DNA of 64,000 nucleotides from contig BAYV01000015.1 of the NCBI GenBank assembly GCA_000710935.1, positions 62,001 through 126,000 on the forward strand, in the 5' to 3' direction. The translations under genes were made by a program, and so were the position numbers. This document shows, one piece after another, positions 26,642 through 35,032 of the stretch. The notes under the pieces were generated by a model. It was not told the origin of the DNA and did no database searches. It saw nothing but the letters and a program-made list of their open reading frames with translations. This DNA is from Iodidimonas nitroreducens. GTDB lineage: Bacteria > Pseudomonadota > Alphaproteobacteria > Sphingomonadales > Rhodothalassiaceae. Each line of letters opens with the position of its first letter. Positions within the stretch are counted from its first letter, which is position 1.

Positions 26642-27715
26642 ATGTCGATAAACAGCTTTGGCCATGTTCTGCGCTTCACGAGCTGGGGGGAATCCCATGG
26701 CCCATCCATCGGGGCCGTGCTTGATGGGGTGCCCCCCGGCCTTGCCTTGAGCGAAGGCGATATCCAGCCCTTTCTCGATAAACGCCGACCCGGCCAATCG
26801 CGCTTTACCACCCAACGGCAAGAGCCTGATCAGGTGCGGATTCTTTCCGGCGTTTATGAAGGGCGGACCACCGGCACAGCGCTTTCTTTGCTGATTGAAA
26901 ATACCGATCAGCGCTCCAAGGATTATTCCGACATCGCCAAGCGTTTTCGCCCCGGCCATGCCGATTACACCTATTTGGCCAAATATGGCCATCGCGATCC
27001 CCGGGGCGGCGGGCGATCCTCGGCCCGGGAAACCGCCATGCGGGTGGCCGCAGGGGCGGTGGCGCGCAAGATTCTGGGGGCGGGGGTCGTCATCCATGGC
27101 GGATTGGTGGAAATGGGTGGCGATGCCATCGATGACGCCGCCCTTGATTGGGATGAGGTGGATCAAAACCCCTTTTTCTGCCCCGATGCCAAAGCCGCCC
27201 AACGCTGGGCCGAGCGCCTTGATGCCGTGCGTAAAAGCGGCGATTCATTAGGCGCGGTGATCGCCGTGGAAGCCCATGGTGTGCCCGCAGGCTGGGGCGC
27301 CCCGATCTATGGCAAGCTCGATTCCGATCTGGCAGCGGCGATGATGTCGATCAATGCCGCCAAAGGCGTTGAGATCGGCGCGGGTTTTGAAGCCGCCCGC
27401 CTGAGCGGGGCGGATAATGCCGATGAAATGCGGATGGGCCCCGATGGCCATCCACGCTTTCTATCCAATCATGCCGGCGGCATTTTGGGGGGCATTTCAT
27501 CGGGCCAGCCGGTGTGCTGCAAGATTGCCATCAAACCCACCAGTTCGATCCTGATCCCCCGCCAAACCATTACCAGCGATGGCGAAGAGGTGGAGATCAT
27601 CACCAAAGGCCGCCATGATCCCTGTGTGGGCATTCGCGGCGTGCCCGTGGCCGAGGCCATGCTGGCGCTGGTACTGGCCGATCATATGATGCTGCACCGG
27701 GCACAATGCGGCTGA
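26642..27715 (+). CDS. aroC: Chorismate synthase
   Basis: AroC makes chorismate from EPSP with reduced FMN. The 357-residue protein starts [20 protein letters not shown] and has the signature GESHGPSIG, the [16 protein letters not shown] region binding substrate phosphate, [18 protein letters not shown], and [18 protein letters not shown] use the ATG at 26642 rather than the upstream in-frame TTG, since MSxNSFG is the family start. fabI-aroC adjacency is common in Alphaproteobacteria. It converges on the LysR gene after 34 bases. Confidence 0.97.
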   Translation: MSINSFGHVLRFTSWGESHGPSIGAVLDGVPPGLALSEGDIQPFLDKRRPGQSRFTTQRQEPDQVRILSGVYEGRTTGTALSLLIENTDQRSKDYSDIAKRFRPGHADYTYLAKYGHRDPRGGGRSSARETAMRVAAGAVARKILGAGVVIHGGLVEMGGDAIDDAALDWDEVDQNPFFCPDAKAAQRWAERLDAVRKSGDSLGAVIAVEAHGVPAGWGAPIYGKLDSDLAAAMMSINAAKGVEIGAGFEAARLSGADNADEMRMGPDGHPRFLSNHAGGILGGISSGQPVCCKIAIKPTSSILIPRQTITSDGEEVEIITKGRHDPCVGIRGVPVAEAMLALVLADHMMLHRAQCG

Positions 27716-27749
27716 AAGACGGACCAGCCAAACAATGCGGGCAGCCGCT

Positions 27750-28730
27750 TTAATCCTGGCGGGCTTCGAATGCGGATGGCTCATGCACCCGCACATCGGC
27801 CGACAATCGATCCTGACAAATCTGACGAATAAACTGCGCCAGTTCCCGGTAAAGCCGACGATGCGGCACGCTGGGTCGCCAAGCCATCGCCACCGTGCGA
27901 TAGGTCAGCTCTTCGTTCAAGCTCAGAACCAGTACATCCTTGCGCGGCAGGATTTCAGAGCGCACATATAGCGCTGGCAAAAAACCCAAGCCCATATTCA
28001 TGCCAACCATATGACGCAGGGTATCAAGGCTGGTGCCTTCATATTCGCGCAAAAGTCGGGCCTGAAAGCGATGCGCCAATTCCTGCACCTGATCAAAAAA
28101 CCGATAGCGCTCTTCCAGTGCCAGCAAAGTTTGATCGCGCAGATCGGCCCCTTCGACCATGGCCTTCGCAGCCAGCGGATGATCAAGGGACGCCGTGAGC
28201 AATAAAGGTTCATCATAAAGACTGTGGGTGACCAAGCCGCCGATATCCATCGGCATGGAGGTGAGAATGATATCAAATCGGCCATCGAGCAATTTGGCTT
28301 CCAATGCGCGCGGATCTTCTTCACGGACATAAAGACGCAAATCGGGATAGGCATCATGAATGGCACCAATCACTTCGGGCAGCAGATAAGGCCCGATAGA
28401 GGGCGACACCCCCAAACGATGGGTGCCCCCAAGGCCCCCATGGCCAAGCCGGGCACGATCCATCAACAGGCTGATATCATGCAGAATTTCTTCAGCCAAG
28501 GGGATGATTTCCTGACCGATGGGGGTTGGCATGGCCCCCGTTTTCGCGCGTTCGAGCAAGATACAGCCCAGAATTTCCTCCAAAGCCGAAATCTGCGCCG
28601 AAAGCGTTGGCTGCGAAACGCCCAAACGGCTGGCGGCCCGGCGAAAGCTGCCCGCTTTCGCTACCTCAAGGAAATAGCGGATTTGTTTAACCCCGGGTTC
28701 GCGATGAGTCTGTTTTTTTGTGATAGTCAA
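27750..28730 (-). CDS. LysR-family regulator of the carbonic anhydrase/SulP unit
   Basis: 326 residues: an N-terminal winged helix-turn-helix (about 18-75; FLEVAKAGSFRRAASRLGVS, QPTLSAQISALEEILG) and a periplasmic-binding-type effector domain. The overall sequence recalls OxyR, but the position of the peroxidatic Cys is occupied by LALEERYRFFDQ, with no Cys, so peroxide sensing by disulfide is not expected. The start is a TTG at 28730 supported by AAAGGTGA six bases upstream; no ATG or GTG lies between it and the HTH. It diverges from the carbonic anhydrase gene, suggesting it regulates that unit, perhaps in response to inorganic carbon. Confidence 0.85.
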   Translation of the reverse strand: MTITKKQTHREPGVKQIRYFLEVAKAGSFRRAASRLGVSQPTLSAQISALEEILGCILLERAKTGAMPTPIGQEIIPLAEEILHDISLLMDRARLGHGGLGGTHRLGVSPSIGPYLLPEVIGAIHDAYPDLRLYVREEDPRALEAKLLDGRFDIILTSMPMDIGGLVTHSLYDEPLLLTASLDHPLAAKAMVEGADLRDQTLLALEERYRFFDQVQELAHRFQARLLREYEGTSLDTLRHMVGMNMGLGFLPALYVRSEILPRKDVLVLSLNEELTYRTVAMAWRPSVPHRRLYRELAQFIRQICQDRLSADVRVHEPSAFEARQD

Positions 28731-28801
28731 AGCTGATCACCTTTTCAAAAATATTTGGCTTCCATTATCATATGGCTCATCCAAACTGCACAGCATAAAA
28801 T

Positions 28802-28820
28802 ATCCGGGATCCACCCGGAT
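28802..28820 (+). repeat. Inverted repeat in the leader of the carbonic anhydrase gene
   Basis: ATCCGGG-atcca-CCCGGAT, a perfect 7-base inverted repeat, ends 16 bases before the AAGGAG ribosome site. It could be an RNA hairpin in the leader or a protein-binding palindrome. There is no T-run after it, so it is not a terminator. Confidence 0.4.
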
Positions 28821-28848
28821 TTGGTTCGCAATGGCAAGGAGACGAGAC

Positions 28849-29493
28849 GTGGAAAAGATTTTTTCAGGAATTTCGACATTCCAGAAAACCGTCTATCCCG
28901 AAAATGAAGATCTGTTTCGCAAGCTGGCAGGGGGGCAATCTCCGGAGGCGCTGTTTATCACCTGTGCTGATAGCCGTGTCGATCCTTCGATGATCACCCA
29001 GACCAAGCCCGGCGATCTGTTTATCTGCCGCAATGCCGGCAATATTGTGCCGCCCCATGTTGCCGATGCCGGCGGGGTAACCGCCACCATCGAATATGCC
29101 ATCGGGGCCTTGAATATTCAGCATCTCGTGGTCTGTGGCCATACCGATTGCGGGGCTATGAAGGGTGCCATGGATCTCGCTGGTTTGGCGAAATTCCCCC
29201 ATGTAAAGCAATGGCTTGGCTATTCAGAAGCGGCGCTGAAGATTGTTGATGAACAATCCGGCGAGCGCTCCGAGCAGGACCGGCTCGATGCCCTGATCGA
29301 ACAGAATGTGCTGATGCAGCTCAATCATGTGCGCACCCATCCTTATGTGGCGGCCCGCCTCTCGACCGGGCGTTTGCAGCTTCATGGCTGGGTCTATGAT
29401 ATCAAAACCGGCGCGATCAAAGCCTATGACGAGGACAGCGGACAATTCAAAATTCTGACCAAGGAGGGTTATGATTCGACGCTGGCAAAGTGA
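28849..29493 (+). CDS. Beta-class carbonic anhydrase
   Basis: Zinc enzyme interconverting CO2 and bicarbonate. Counting from the GTG at 28849, zinc ligands are Cys39, His98 and Cys101, with the Asp41-Arg43 dyad in CADSRVDP; VVCGHTDCGAMKG is the second signature. Length 214 fits the family. I chose the GTG because AAGGAG is seven bases upstream; longer in-frame starts run into the divergent LysR gene. No signal peptide, so cytoplasmic. A SulP transporter follows 80 bases downstream, pointing to joint handling of bicarbonate. Confidence 0.93.
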   Translation: MEKIFSGISTFQKTVYPENEDLFRKLAGGQSPEALFITCADSRVDPSMITQTKPGDLFICRNAGNIVPPHVADAGGVTATIEYAIGALNIQHLVVCGHTDCGAMKGAMDLAGLAKFPHVKQWLGYSEAALKIVDEQSGERSEQDRLDALIEQNVLMQLNHVRTHPYVAARLSTGRLQLHGWVYDIKTGAIKAYDEDSGQFKILTKEGYDSTLAK

Positions 29494-29573
29494 TCACAAA
29501 CCCGACCTTTTCTTGCTTTTACCCCCCATGAAACGGCCTTGGTGTCCCTTGGCACCCATAGAAAGAATATTTC

Positions 29574-31193
29574 ATGTCCTATAATGTCGATCAAATACGC
29601 GGCGATATTTTCGGCGGTCTCACGGCCGCCGTGGTCGCACTGCCGCTGGCGCTCGCTTTTGGTGTGGCGTCCGGCGCTGGCCCGATTGCTGGCCTTTATG
29701 GGGCGATCATCGTTGGCTTTTTTGCTGCGGTTCTGGGTGGAACGCCCACCCAGATTTCCGGCCCCACCGGCCCGATGGTGGTTGTTTTTGCCGGTGTTTT
29801 TGCCGCTTTTTCCGATCAGCTCGAGCTTGTTTTCACCGCCGTGATTCTGGCTGGACTCTTCATGATTTTGGGCGGTTTTTTAAGGCTGGGCACCTATATC
29901 CGGCTGGTTCCTTATCCGGTGATTTCCGGCTTCATGAGCGGGATTGGCTGCATCATCATCATCTTGCAATTTGGTCAGTTGATGGGGCAGGAATCCTCTT
30001 CCAGCCCCTTGATGGCTTTGGGCAATATTCCCGATGCGATAAGCAATCCCAATCTATCGGCCCTGATCATCAGCGCCATTTCACTGGCCGTGGTCTTTTT
30101 ATGGCCTGCCAAGCTGGGGCGCTTTCTGCCCGGGCCGCTGGCGGCTCTTTTGATCGCGACGCCTGTCGCTATGCTGCTTCCCGGTGTCCCCATATTGGGA
30201 TCGATCCCCACCGGCCTGCCCAGCATACAATTACCCATGTTGACGGCGGATAGCGCTTTCCTCGTCGTGGAAGCGGCCCTGGTCTTGGCAGCGCTGGGAG
30301 CGATCGACAGCCTTTTGACCTCTTTGGTTGCCGATAATATGACCCGTGGCCGCCATGATTCCAATCGCGAGCTGATCGGCCAAGGCGTGGGCAACAGCAT
30401 TGCCGGGCTTTTTGGGGCAATCCCGGGTGCCGGGGCCACCATGCGCACGGTGATCAATATCCGCTCTGGCGGCACCACCCGGCTTTCGGGGGCTTTGCAT
30501 TCGCTGGTTTTGCTGGCCATCGTTTTGGGTCTTGGCCCGCTTGCGGAAGCCATCCCCCATGCCGCCCTTGCCGGTATTCTGGTGAAGGTGGGCTATGACA
30601 TCATCGATTGGTCTTATATTAAGCGTGCCCATCGTGGCCCGCGCTGGGATCTGTTGCTGATGGTAATGGTTCTTGGGCTGACGGTGTTTGTCGATCTGAT
30701 CACTGCGGTGGCTGCGGGTGTAGTTTTGGCCGCCCTTGCCTTCATTCAGCAACTGGCGAAAACCCAGCTTGCTTCGATCGGCGATATCAGCCTGCGTGAT
30801 ATGGATGAGGAAGAAACCGCTCTGCTGAAAACTGTCGATAACCGGATCAGAATCTTCGATTTCGGTGGGCCTTTAAGCTTCGGAGCGGCTGCGGATATGG
30901 GACATCATGCGCGGGAGCGCACGGGTGGCGAAGTCTCTGTTCTCATCCTAGATTTCTCGCGCGTGCCATTCATCGATATGTCGGCGGCGACGGCGGTGGA
31001 AACCATTCTGTCTGATGCCAAAAACAGTGGTGTCACCGTTTATATGACCGGGATGCGCGATGCTATCACTGATCTGTTCAAAGGATTGGGAACCTTCACC
31101 CATATCCCGGCAGCGCAGGTCAAACCAAACCGCAAGGAAGCCCTAAGCGAAGCCGTTATGCTGATCAAAGAGGAAAAACGGGCCGCATCATAG
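29574..31193 (+). CDS. SulP family anion transporter with STAS domain
   Basis: 539 residues. The first 400 carry 10-14 hydrophobic spans with GGLTAAVVALPLALAFGVAS and GPTGPMVVVFAGVFA, the SulP core; the last 110 form a cytoplasmic STAS domain (VLILDFSRVPFIDMSAATAV). SulP members carry sulfate, bicarbonate (BicA) or other anions. Being next to a carbonic anhydrase favours bicarbonate, but this is inference. It ends about 45 bases before a strong terminator. Confidence 0.92.
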   Translation: MSYNVDQIRGDIFGGLTAAVVALPLALAFGVASGAGPIAGLYGAIIVGFFAAVLGGTPTQISGPTGPMVVVFAGVFAAFSDQLELVFTAVILAGLFMILGGFLRLGTYIRLVPYPVISGFMSGIGCIIIILQFGQLMGQESSSSPLMALGNIPDAISNPNLSALIISAISLAVVFLWPAKLGRFLPGPLAALLIATPVAMLLPGVPILGSIPTGLPSIQLPMLTADSAFLVVEAALVLAALGAIDSLLTSLVADNMTRGRHDSNRELIGQGVGNSIAGLFGAIPGAGATMRTVINIRSGGTTRLSGALHSLVLLAIVLGLGPLAEAIPHAALAGILVKVGYDIIDWSYIKRAHRGPRWDLLLMVMVLGLTVFVDLITAVAAGVVLAALAFIQQLAKTQLASIGDISLRDMDEEETALLKTVDNRIRIFDFGGPLSFGAAADMGHHARERTGGEVSVLILDFSRVPFIDMSAATAVETILSDAKNSGVTVYMTGMRDAITDLFKGLGTFTHIPAAQVKPNRKEALSEAVMLIKEEKRAAS

Positions 31194-31238
31194 GGGGTGC
31201 GAACACCTGATCCTCAAAACGAACCCTAAAAAGAACCG

Positions 31239-31290
31239 ATCCCGGGCTTTGACCGCCGTAAAAAGCGCTTAAAGCCCGGGATTTTATTTT
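31239..31290. terminator. Bidirectional rho-independent terminator
   Basis: Perfect 12-base arms ATCCCGGGCTTT (31239-31250) and AAAGCCCGGGAT (31271-31282) enclose a 20-base loop and are followed by TTTATTTT on the plus strand. On the minus strand the stem is followed by CGGTTCTTTTT. It therefore can end both the SulP transcript and the convergent yceI operon. The loop also contains a palindromic AAGCGCTT. Confidence 0.85.
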
Positions 31291-31329
31291 AAACTCTTAT
31301 GTACGGTGCGGATTACGAAAGCGGGAACT

Positions 31330-31911
31330 CTAGTCCCCAAGGCGCTTGGCCGTCACCTCGACCGAAACATTGACATTGGCCGCAACGGCCTTCGCCACAT
31401 CGCCCTTCTGGCCCAAAGAAAAGCTGTTGCGATCAAGGGTGATGCTGCCAACCACCTGCGCCACATCGCCTTCGATGGTCAGCTTGAAAGGCAAGGTCAC
31501 CGGCTGTTCATGGCCCCGGATCGTCAGGCTGCCACGCGCTTCATAGCGGCCATTTTCCAGATGCGTGATCTGCTCGGAAACAAAAACCGCTTTGGGATAT
31601 TCTTCGATAAAAAACCAGTTGGAATTCACCAAAGTGGAGCGGGCATCCTGCCCATTCAAATAAATACTGCCGCTATCCACCTCGACCCTGATCACGGCAT
31701 CTTCAGGGGCTTCGGGATCAAAGCTGATCTCGGAGGTAAAATCCTTGAATCCACCGCTCACCGGCGAGGTATTCCATTTCGCCGTCCATAAAATGGCGCT
31801 TTTGTCCTTGATCACCTGCCATTGCTGGGCGTGGACAGATCCCGGCAGGGCCATCTGGATCAAGCCGGCTGCCGCCACTGCCAAGAAAGTGGATCGCATC
31901 GATGATGTCAT
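31330..31911 (-). CDS. YceI family periplasmic protein (copy 1)
   Basis: 193 residues starting MTSSMRSTFLAVAAAGLIQM with a cleavable signal peptide ending near VHAQ. The mature part has the YceI lipocalin-like barrel: AILWTAKWNTSPVSGGFKDF, SIYLNGQDARSTLVNSNWF, and RGHEQPVTLPFKLTIEG. YceI-type proteins bind polyisoprenoid lipids such as octaprenyl quinones. The ATG overlaps the cytochrome b561 stop (ATGA); a longer open frame to 32037 lies inside that gene and lacks a signal peptide at its front. Confidence 0.9.
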   Translation of the reverse strand: MTSSMRSTFLAVAAAGLIQMALPGSVHAQQWQVIKDKSAILWTAKWNTSPVSGGFKDFTSEISFDPEAPEDAVIRVEVDSGSIYLNGQDARSTLVNSNWFFIEEYPKAVFVSEQITHLENGRYEARGSLTIRGHEQPVTLPFKLTIEGDVAQVVGSITLDRNSFSLGQKGDVAKAVAANVNVSVEVTAKRLGD

Positions 31912-32492
31912 TGATTGTCTCCATGACGAGAAGAGCCCGCAAAGGGCAGCATCCGCCGCAGGGTTTCGTCCTTTAAAATGAAATGATGTTTCAAAGCGGC
32001 CCCCACATGCAAGACTAAAAGCCCCAAAAGCGCCCATCCCAAAAGTTCATGCCCTCCTTTGGCCAGATCATGGAGCCATTCCGTAGGGCCAAAAATCGTG
32101 GGCAAAGCAAACAGATCAAAAATCCGGGTAGGAATGGTCAGTTCTGAGGTATCGGCGCTGATCAGCCCCAAAAGGGGCATCAAAAACAAAATGGCATAAA
32201 GCCCATAATGCGTGAGATGCGCCAGCCCCCGCTCATAGGGCTTGAGGTCAGATGGCAAGGCCGGGCCGCGATGTGTCAACCGCCAGACAAGCCGCAAAAA
32301 TGCCAATAAAAGAACCGTCAGACCAATCGACTTATGCAATTGAAAATATTCAAATTTTGTTTGCAGATCTTCGATCAGATGGGTCATGGCATAGCCAAGA
32401 CCCCACATGAAAATAACCAGAAGGGCGACAATCCAGTGAAAGGCCATACTCACGAAGCCCCAACGTTCAGTGCTGTTGGAAATCTGCATCAT
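31908..32492 (-). CDS. cybB: Cytochrome b561 (CybB-type)
   Basis: 194 residues with four membrane helices. Likely haem b ligands are the histidines in AFHWIVALLVIFMW, LHKSIGLTVLLLAF, LTHYGLYAILFLMPL and LVLHVGAALKHHF. CybB-type proteins are diheme membrane quinol oxidases; E. coli CybB acts as a superoxide oxidase. It is sandwiched between two YceI genes, an arrangement seen widely, suggesting joint action on quinones or lipids at the membrane. Confidence 0.9.
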   Translation of the reverse strand: MMQISNSTERWGFVSMAFHWIVALLVIFMWGLGYAMTHLIEDLQTKFEYFQLHKSIGLTVLLLAFLRLVWRLTHRGPALPSDLKPYERGLAHLTHYGLYAILFLMPLLGLISADTSELTIPTRIFDLFALPTIFGPTEWLHDLAKGGHELLGWALLGLLVLHVGAALKHHFILKDETLRRMLPFAGSSRHGDNQ

Positions 32493-32536
32493 CGCCCCCC
32501 TTCTTTAGATATTAAAAAGCCTATGAACGCGCTCTA

Positions 32537-33130
32537 TCATTCGGCTTTCGAAGCTTCGGTGGAAATGAAGATCTCCACATCGTCACTCACCATCGGCACA
32601 TATTGATTGATGCCGAAATCACTGCGCTTGATCTTGGTGGTGGCGGTGAAACCCGCATGGGTTTTGCCATTCATCGGATGCTTGCCCAATTGATTAAGGG
32701 TCACATCAAGCACCACCGGCTTGGTGACGCCATGAATGGTCAGATCCCCATGCACCTTGGCGGCCTTATCGCCATCAAGCTCGATCTTCGTGCTTTTAAA
32801 GGTGGCTTCAGGATAGGTTGCGGCATCGAAGAAATCAGCGCTTTTGAGATGATCGTCGAATTTCTTAAGGCCGGTATCAAGGCTGCTGATCGGAATGGTC
32901 ACCGACAGGCTGGAATTGGCGGGATTGTCCTGATCAAGGATCAGGGCCCCTTCAAAATCAGCAAAGCGGGCGCGGGTTTCGGAAAAGCCCAGATGGTTCC
33001 AAGCCAGACCGATATGGGTATGGGCCTCATCGAATTCAAAAGTTTCGGGCGCTGCCTGCACGCTCGCGCTCGCACCGGTCATCAGCAAGGCTGCACCGGC
33101 TGCCATCATCAAAGTTTTCATCCGTGTCAT
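32537..33130 (-). CDS. YceI family periplasmic protein (copy 2)
   Basis: 197 residues starting MTRMKTLMMAAGAALLMTGA with a signal peptide cut near VQAAPE. The YceI core shows FDEAHTHIGLAWNHLGFSET, SLDTGLKKFDDHLKSADFFD, a TFKSTKIE strand and LTIHGVTKPVVLDVTLN, then IKRSDFGINQYVPMVSDDVE near the end. It is closer to the classical YceI pattern than copy 1. It heads the yceI-b561-yceI operon; a perfect palindrome lies 35 bases upstream. Confidence 0.93.
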   Translation of the reverse strand: MTRMKTLMMAAGAALLMTGASASVQAAPETFEFDEAHTHIGLAWNHLGFSETRARFADFEGALILDQDNPANSSLSVTIPISSLDTGLKKFDDHLKSADFFDAATYPEATFKSTKIELDGDKAAKVHGDLTIHGVTKPVVLDVTLNQLGKHPMNGKTHAGFTATTKIKRSDFGINQYVPMVSDDVEIFISTEASKAE

Positions 33131-33164
33131 GGTCTATCCCCAGGTTCATAAATAATTTCAATCC

Positions 33165-33185
33165 GTTTTCCAGCACATGGAAAAC
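33165..33185. promoter_or_regulatory. Candidate operator of the yceI-b561 operon
   Basis: GTTTTCCA-gcaca-TGGAAAAC is a perfect 8-base inverted repeat with a 5-base spacer, 35-55 bases before the yceI ATG, a place typical for a dimeric regulator near the promoter. No T-run follows, so a terminator is unlikely. The rest of the 276-base gap (33131-33406) is AT-richer and shows no supported gene. Confidence 0.5.
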
Positions 33186-33406
33186 AAGCGCCGAATAAGC
33201 AAAGCGGCTATCTTTATAGAGTCAAACCTTAGGGCCATGATCCATCCTGATCATGACATTTATAAAGCCTGCCTCAATCCTTTTTCTCGCGGCCACTTTT
33301 CTCACCGCTTTTCATAAGATAAGCCATATATGTTTGAAGCAAAGACTTCTGATCGAAAATAATTGGTTCGCAAGATGAAACAATCAGGGCACGATCAAAG
33401 CTCATA

Positions 33407-34906
33407 TCATGATCTGGGCACCAGCTTATTTTCCCCGGTCGCCTCCGCACGCGCGGTGTCCTTAGCGCTTTCATCGGCCAGGGTCTCTTTGAATTCATGG
33501 GCGGCAAGTGCCCGCGCTTCGGTGAGGACCGGCGTCAGTTCGGGCAGATCCTTGCCGGTATGATCTACCTTTAAATCCTCGAATTTCCGGGCTTGTGACA
33601 TCACCGAGCGTTCAAGGCTGCCCACCATGCTATTATAAGACCCCACGGCGCGCTCAAGATGCTTTCCGGTATTGGCCACATGCCCCCCCATCACCGACAG
33701 GCGTTCATAAAGATCATGACCAAGCTGCGCCACATGGCGGGCATTTTCCGCCATGGCTTCCTGCCGCCAGCCATAGGCCACGGCTTTGGCCAAAGCGATC
33801 AGGGTGGTGGGGGTCACGATCAGCACATGGCTTCTGATCGCATCCTCAAACAAATCGGGATCGCGTTCGATGGCGGCGGCATAAAAATTTTCACCGGGAA
33901 TGAACATGGCAACAAAATCGGGGCTATCCTTCAAATTCTGCCAATAGGATTTCTGCCCCAAAGCTTTCATATGGGTGCGGATTTCGCGGGCATGTTTTGC
34001 CAGAAAGCTCTCGCGGCTCAGTTCATCCACCGCTTCGATGGCATCGAAATAAGCCGACAGAGATGTTTTGGCATCCACCACAATGGTGCGATCCCCCGGC
34101 AGGCGGATGATCGCATCGGGGATCAGGCGCTTTTGATCTTCATCGACAAAGCTGCTTTGGGTGTCGAAATCAACATGCTCGCTCATCCCGGCAAGCTCCA
34201 TCACCCTTTGCAACTGATGTTCGCCCCAGCGGCCACGGGTTTTGGGCTGGGCGCGCAAGGCATTCACCAGCTTGGCCGTTTCGCTGCGCACACCATCCTG
34301 AGCTTGCAGCACATTTTTCAATTCGCTGCTCAAGCTGCCATAAGCCTGGGTGCGGGCTTTTTCAATGGCCCCCAGATTCTCCTCATAGCGCTTTAAGCTG
34401 TCTTGCATGGGCTTGAGCAGGGTTTCGATGGCTTTGTGCCGGGCGCTCAAATCACCATCGGCGGCCACTTTATAGGTTTTCAAGGTTTCTTCGGCCCGCA
34501 GCAGAAAGGATTTCTGGCTGGCTTCCAGGCTTTCATGGGCCAGAACCTTGAATTTTTCTTCCAATGCACCGCGCAGGCTGACGAGCGACAGGCGCTCTTG
34601 CTCAACCGCATGTTCGCGCTCGGCCATCCGGGCCTCCTGCGCCGCCAGTTCCGCTTTCGCAGTTGCCAGCTGATTATTAGCCGCATGCAAAGCCGCTTCC
34701 AGCTTATCGGCCTGTTCGCCAACACGTTTTTCCTGATCTTTCGCCTGCCGCACCGCGAAATCGGCCTCTAGCAAAGCTTCATCCTGCTCCCTGATTTTGC
34801 CCGTAAGGCTCTGCCGCCCTTTATGGCCCATCAGCGCCACAAGAGCCGCCCCCACAAGCAACCCCAAAAGCGCAGGCAACAGGCTATCGAGCATCAGATC
34901 CGTCAT
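33407..34906 (-). CDS. rmuC: DNA recombination protein RmuC
   Basis: 499 residues from the ATG at 34906 (AGGA upstream; an earlier in-frame GTG is less likely). One N-terminal membrane anchor (LPALLGLLVGAALVALMGH), a long coiled coil (residues about 30-190, heptads rich in Ala, Glu, Gln), then a nuclease-like domain with RGRWGEHQLQRVMELAGM, LPGDRTIVVDAKTSL and FIPGENFYAAAIERDPDLFE. RmuC limits inversions at short repeats. Product is in the cytoplasm, tethered to the membrane. Confidence 0.95.
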   Translation of the reverse strand: MTDLMLDSLLPALLGLLVGAALVALMGHKGRQSLTGKIREQDEALLEADFAVRQAKDQEKRVGEQADKLEAALHAANNQLATAKAELAAQEARMAEREHAVEQERLSLVSLRGALEEKFKVLAHESLEASQKSFLLRAEETLKTYKVAADGDLSARHKAIETLLKPMQDSLKRYEENLGAIEKARTQAYGSLSSELKNVLQAQDGVRSETAKLVNALRAQPKTRGRWGEHQLQRVMELAGMSEHVDFDTQSSFVDEDQKRLIPDAIIRLPGDRTIVVDAKTSLSAYFDAIEAVDELSRESFLAKHAREIRTHMKALGQKSYWQNLKDSPDFVAMFIPGENFYAAAIERDPDLFEDAIRSHVLIVTPTTLIALAKAVAYGWRQEAMAENARHVAQLGHDLYERLSVMGGHVANTGKHLERAVGSYNSMVGSLERSVMSQARKFEDLKVDHTGKDLPELTPVLTEARALAAHEFKETLADESAKDTARAEATGENKLVPRS

Positions 34907-35032
34907 GAAACATCCTAACAAGAACACAAGGCGAACATGCTAGAAGAAAATCAGGGAGATTGCAAAGGCCGAATGTGCAAAATATCCAAACTGCCCTTCA
35001 GGCTTTTTTATTCGCTGCCACCCCCCTTCTTA

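Noticed and set aside
27750-28730. Calling the LysR protein OxyR
   Set aside because: The peroxide-sensing Cys is absent, and the neighbours are not catalase or peroxidase genes.
33274-33507. A 77-codon minus-strand frame in the rmuC/yceI gap
   Set aside because: It overlaps rmuC, has no ribosome site or known motif, and composition is unlike a real protein.
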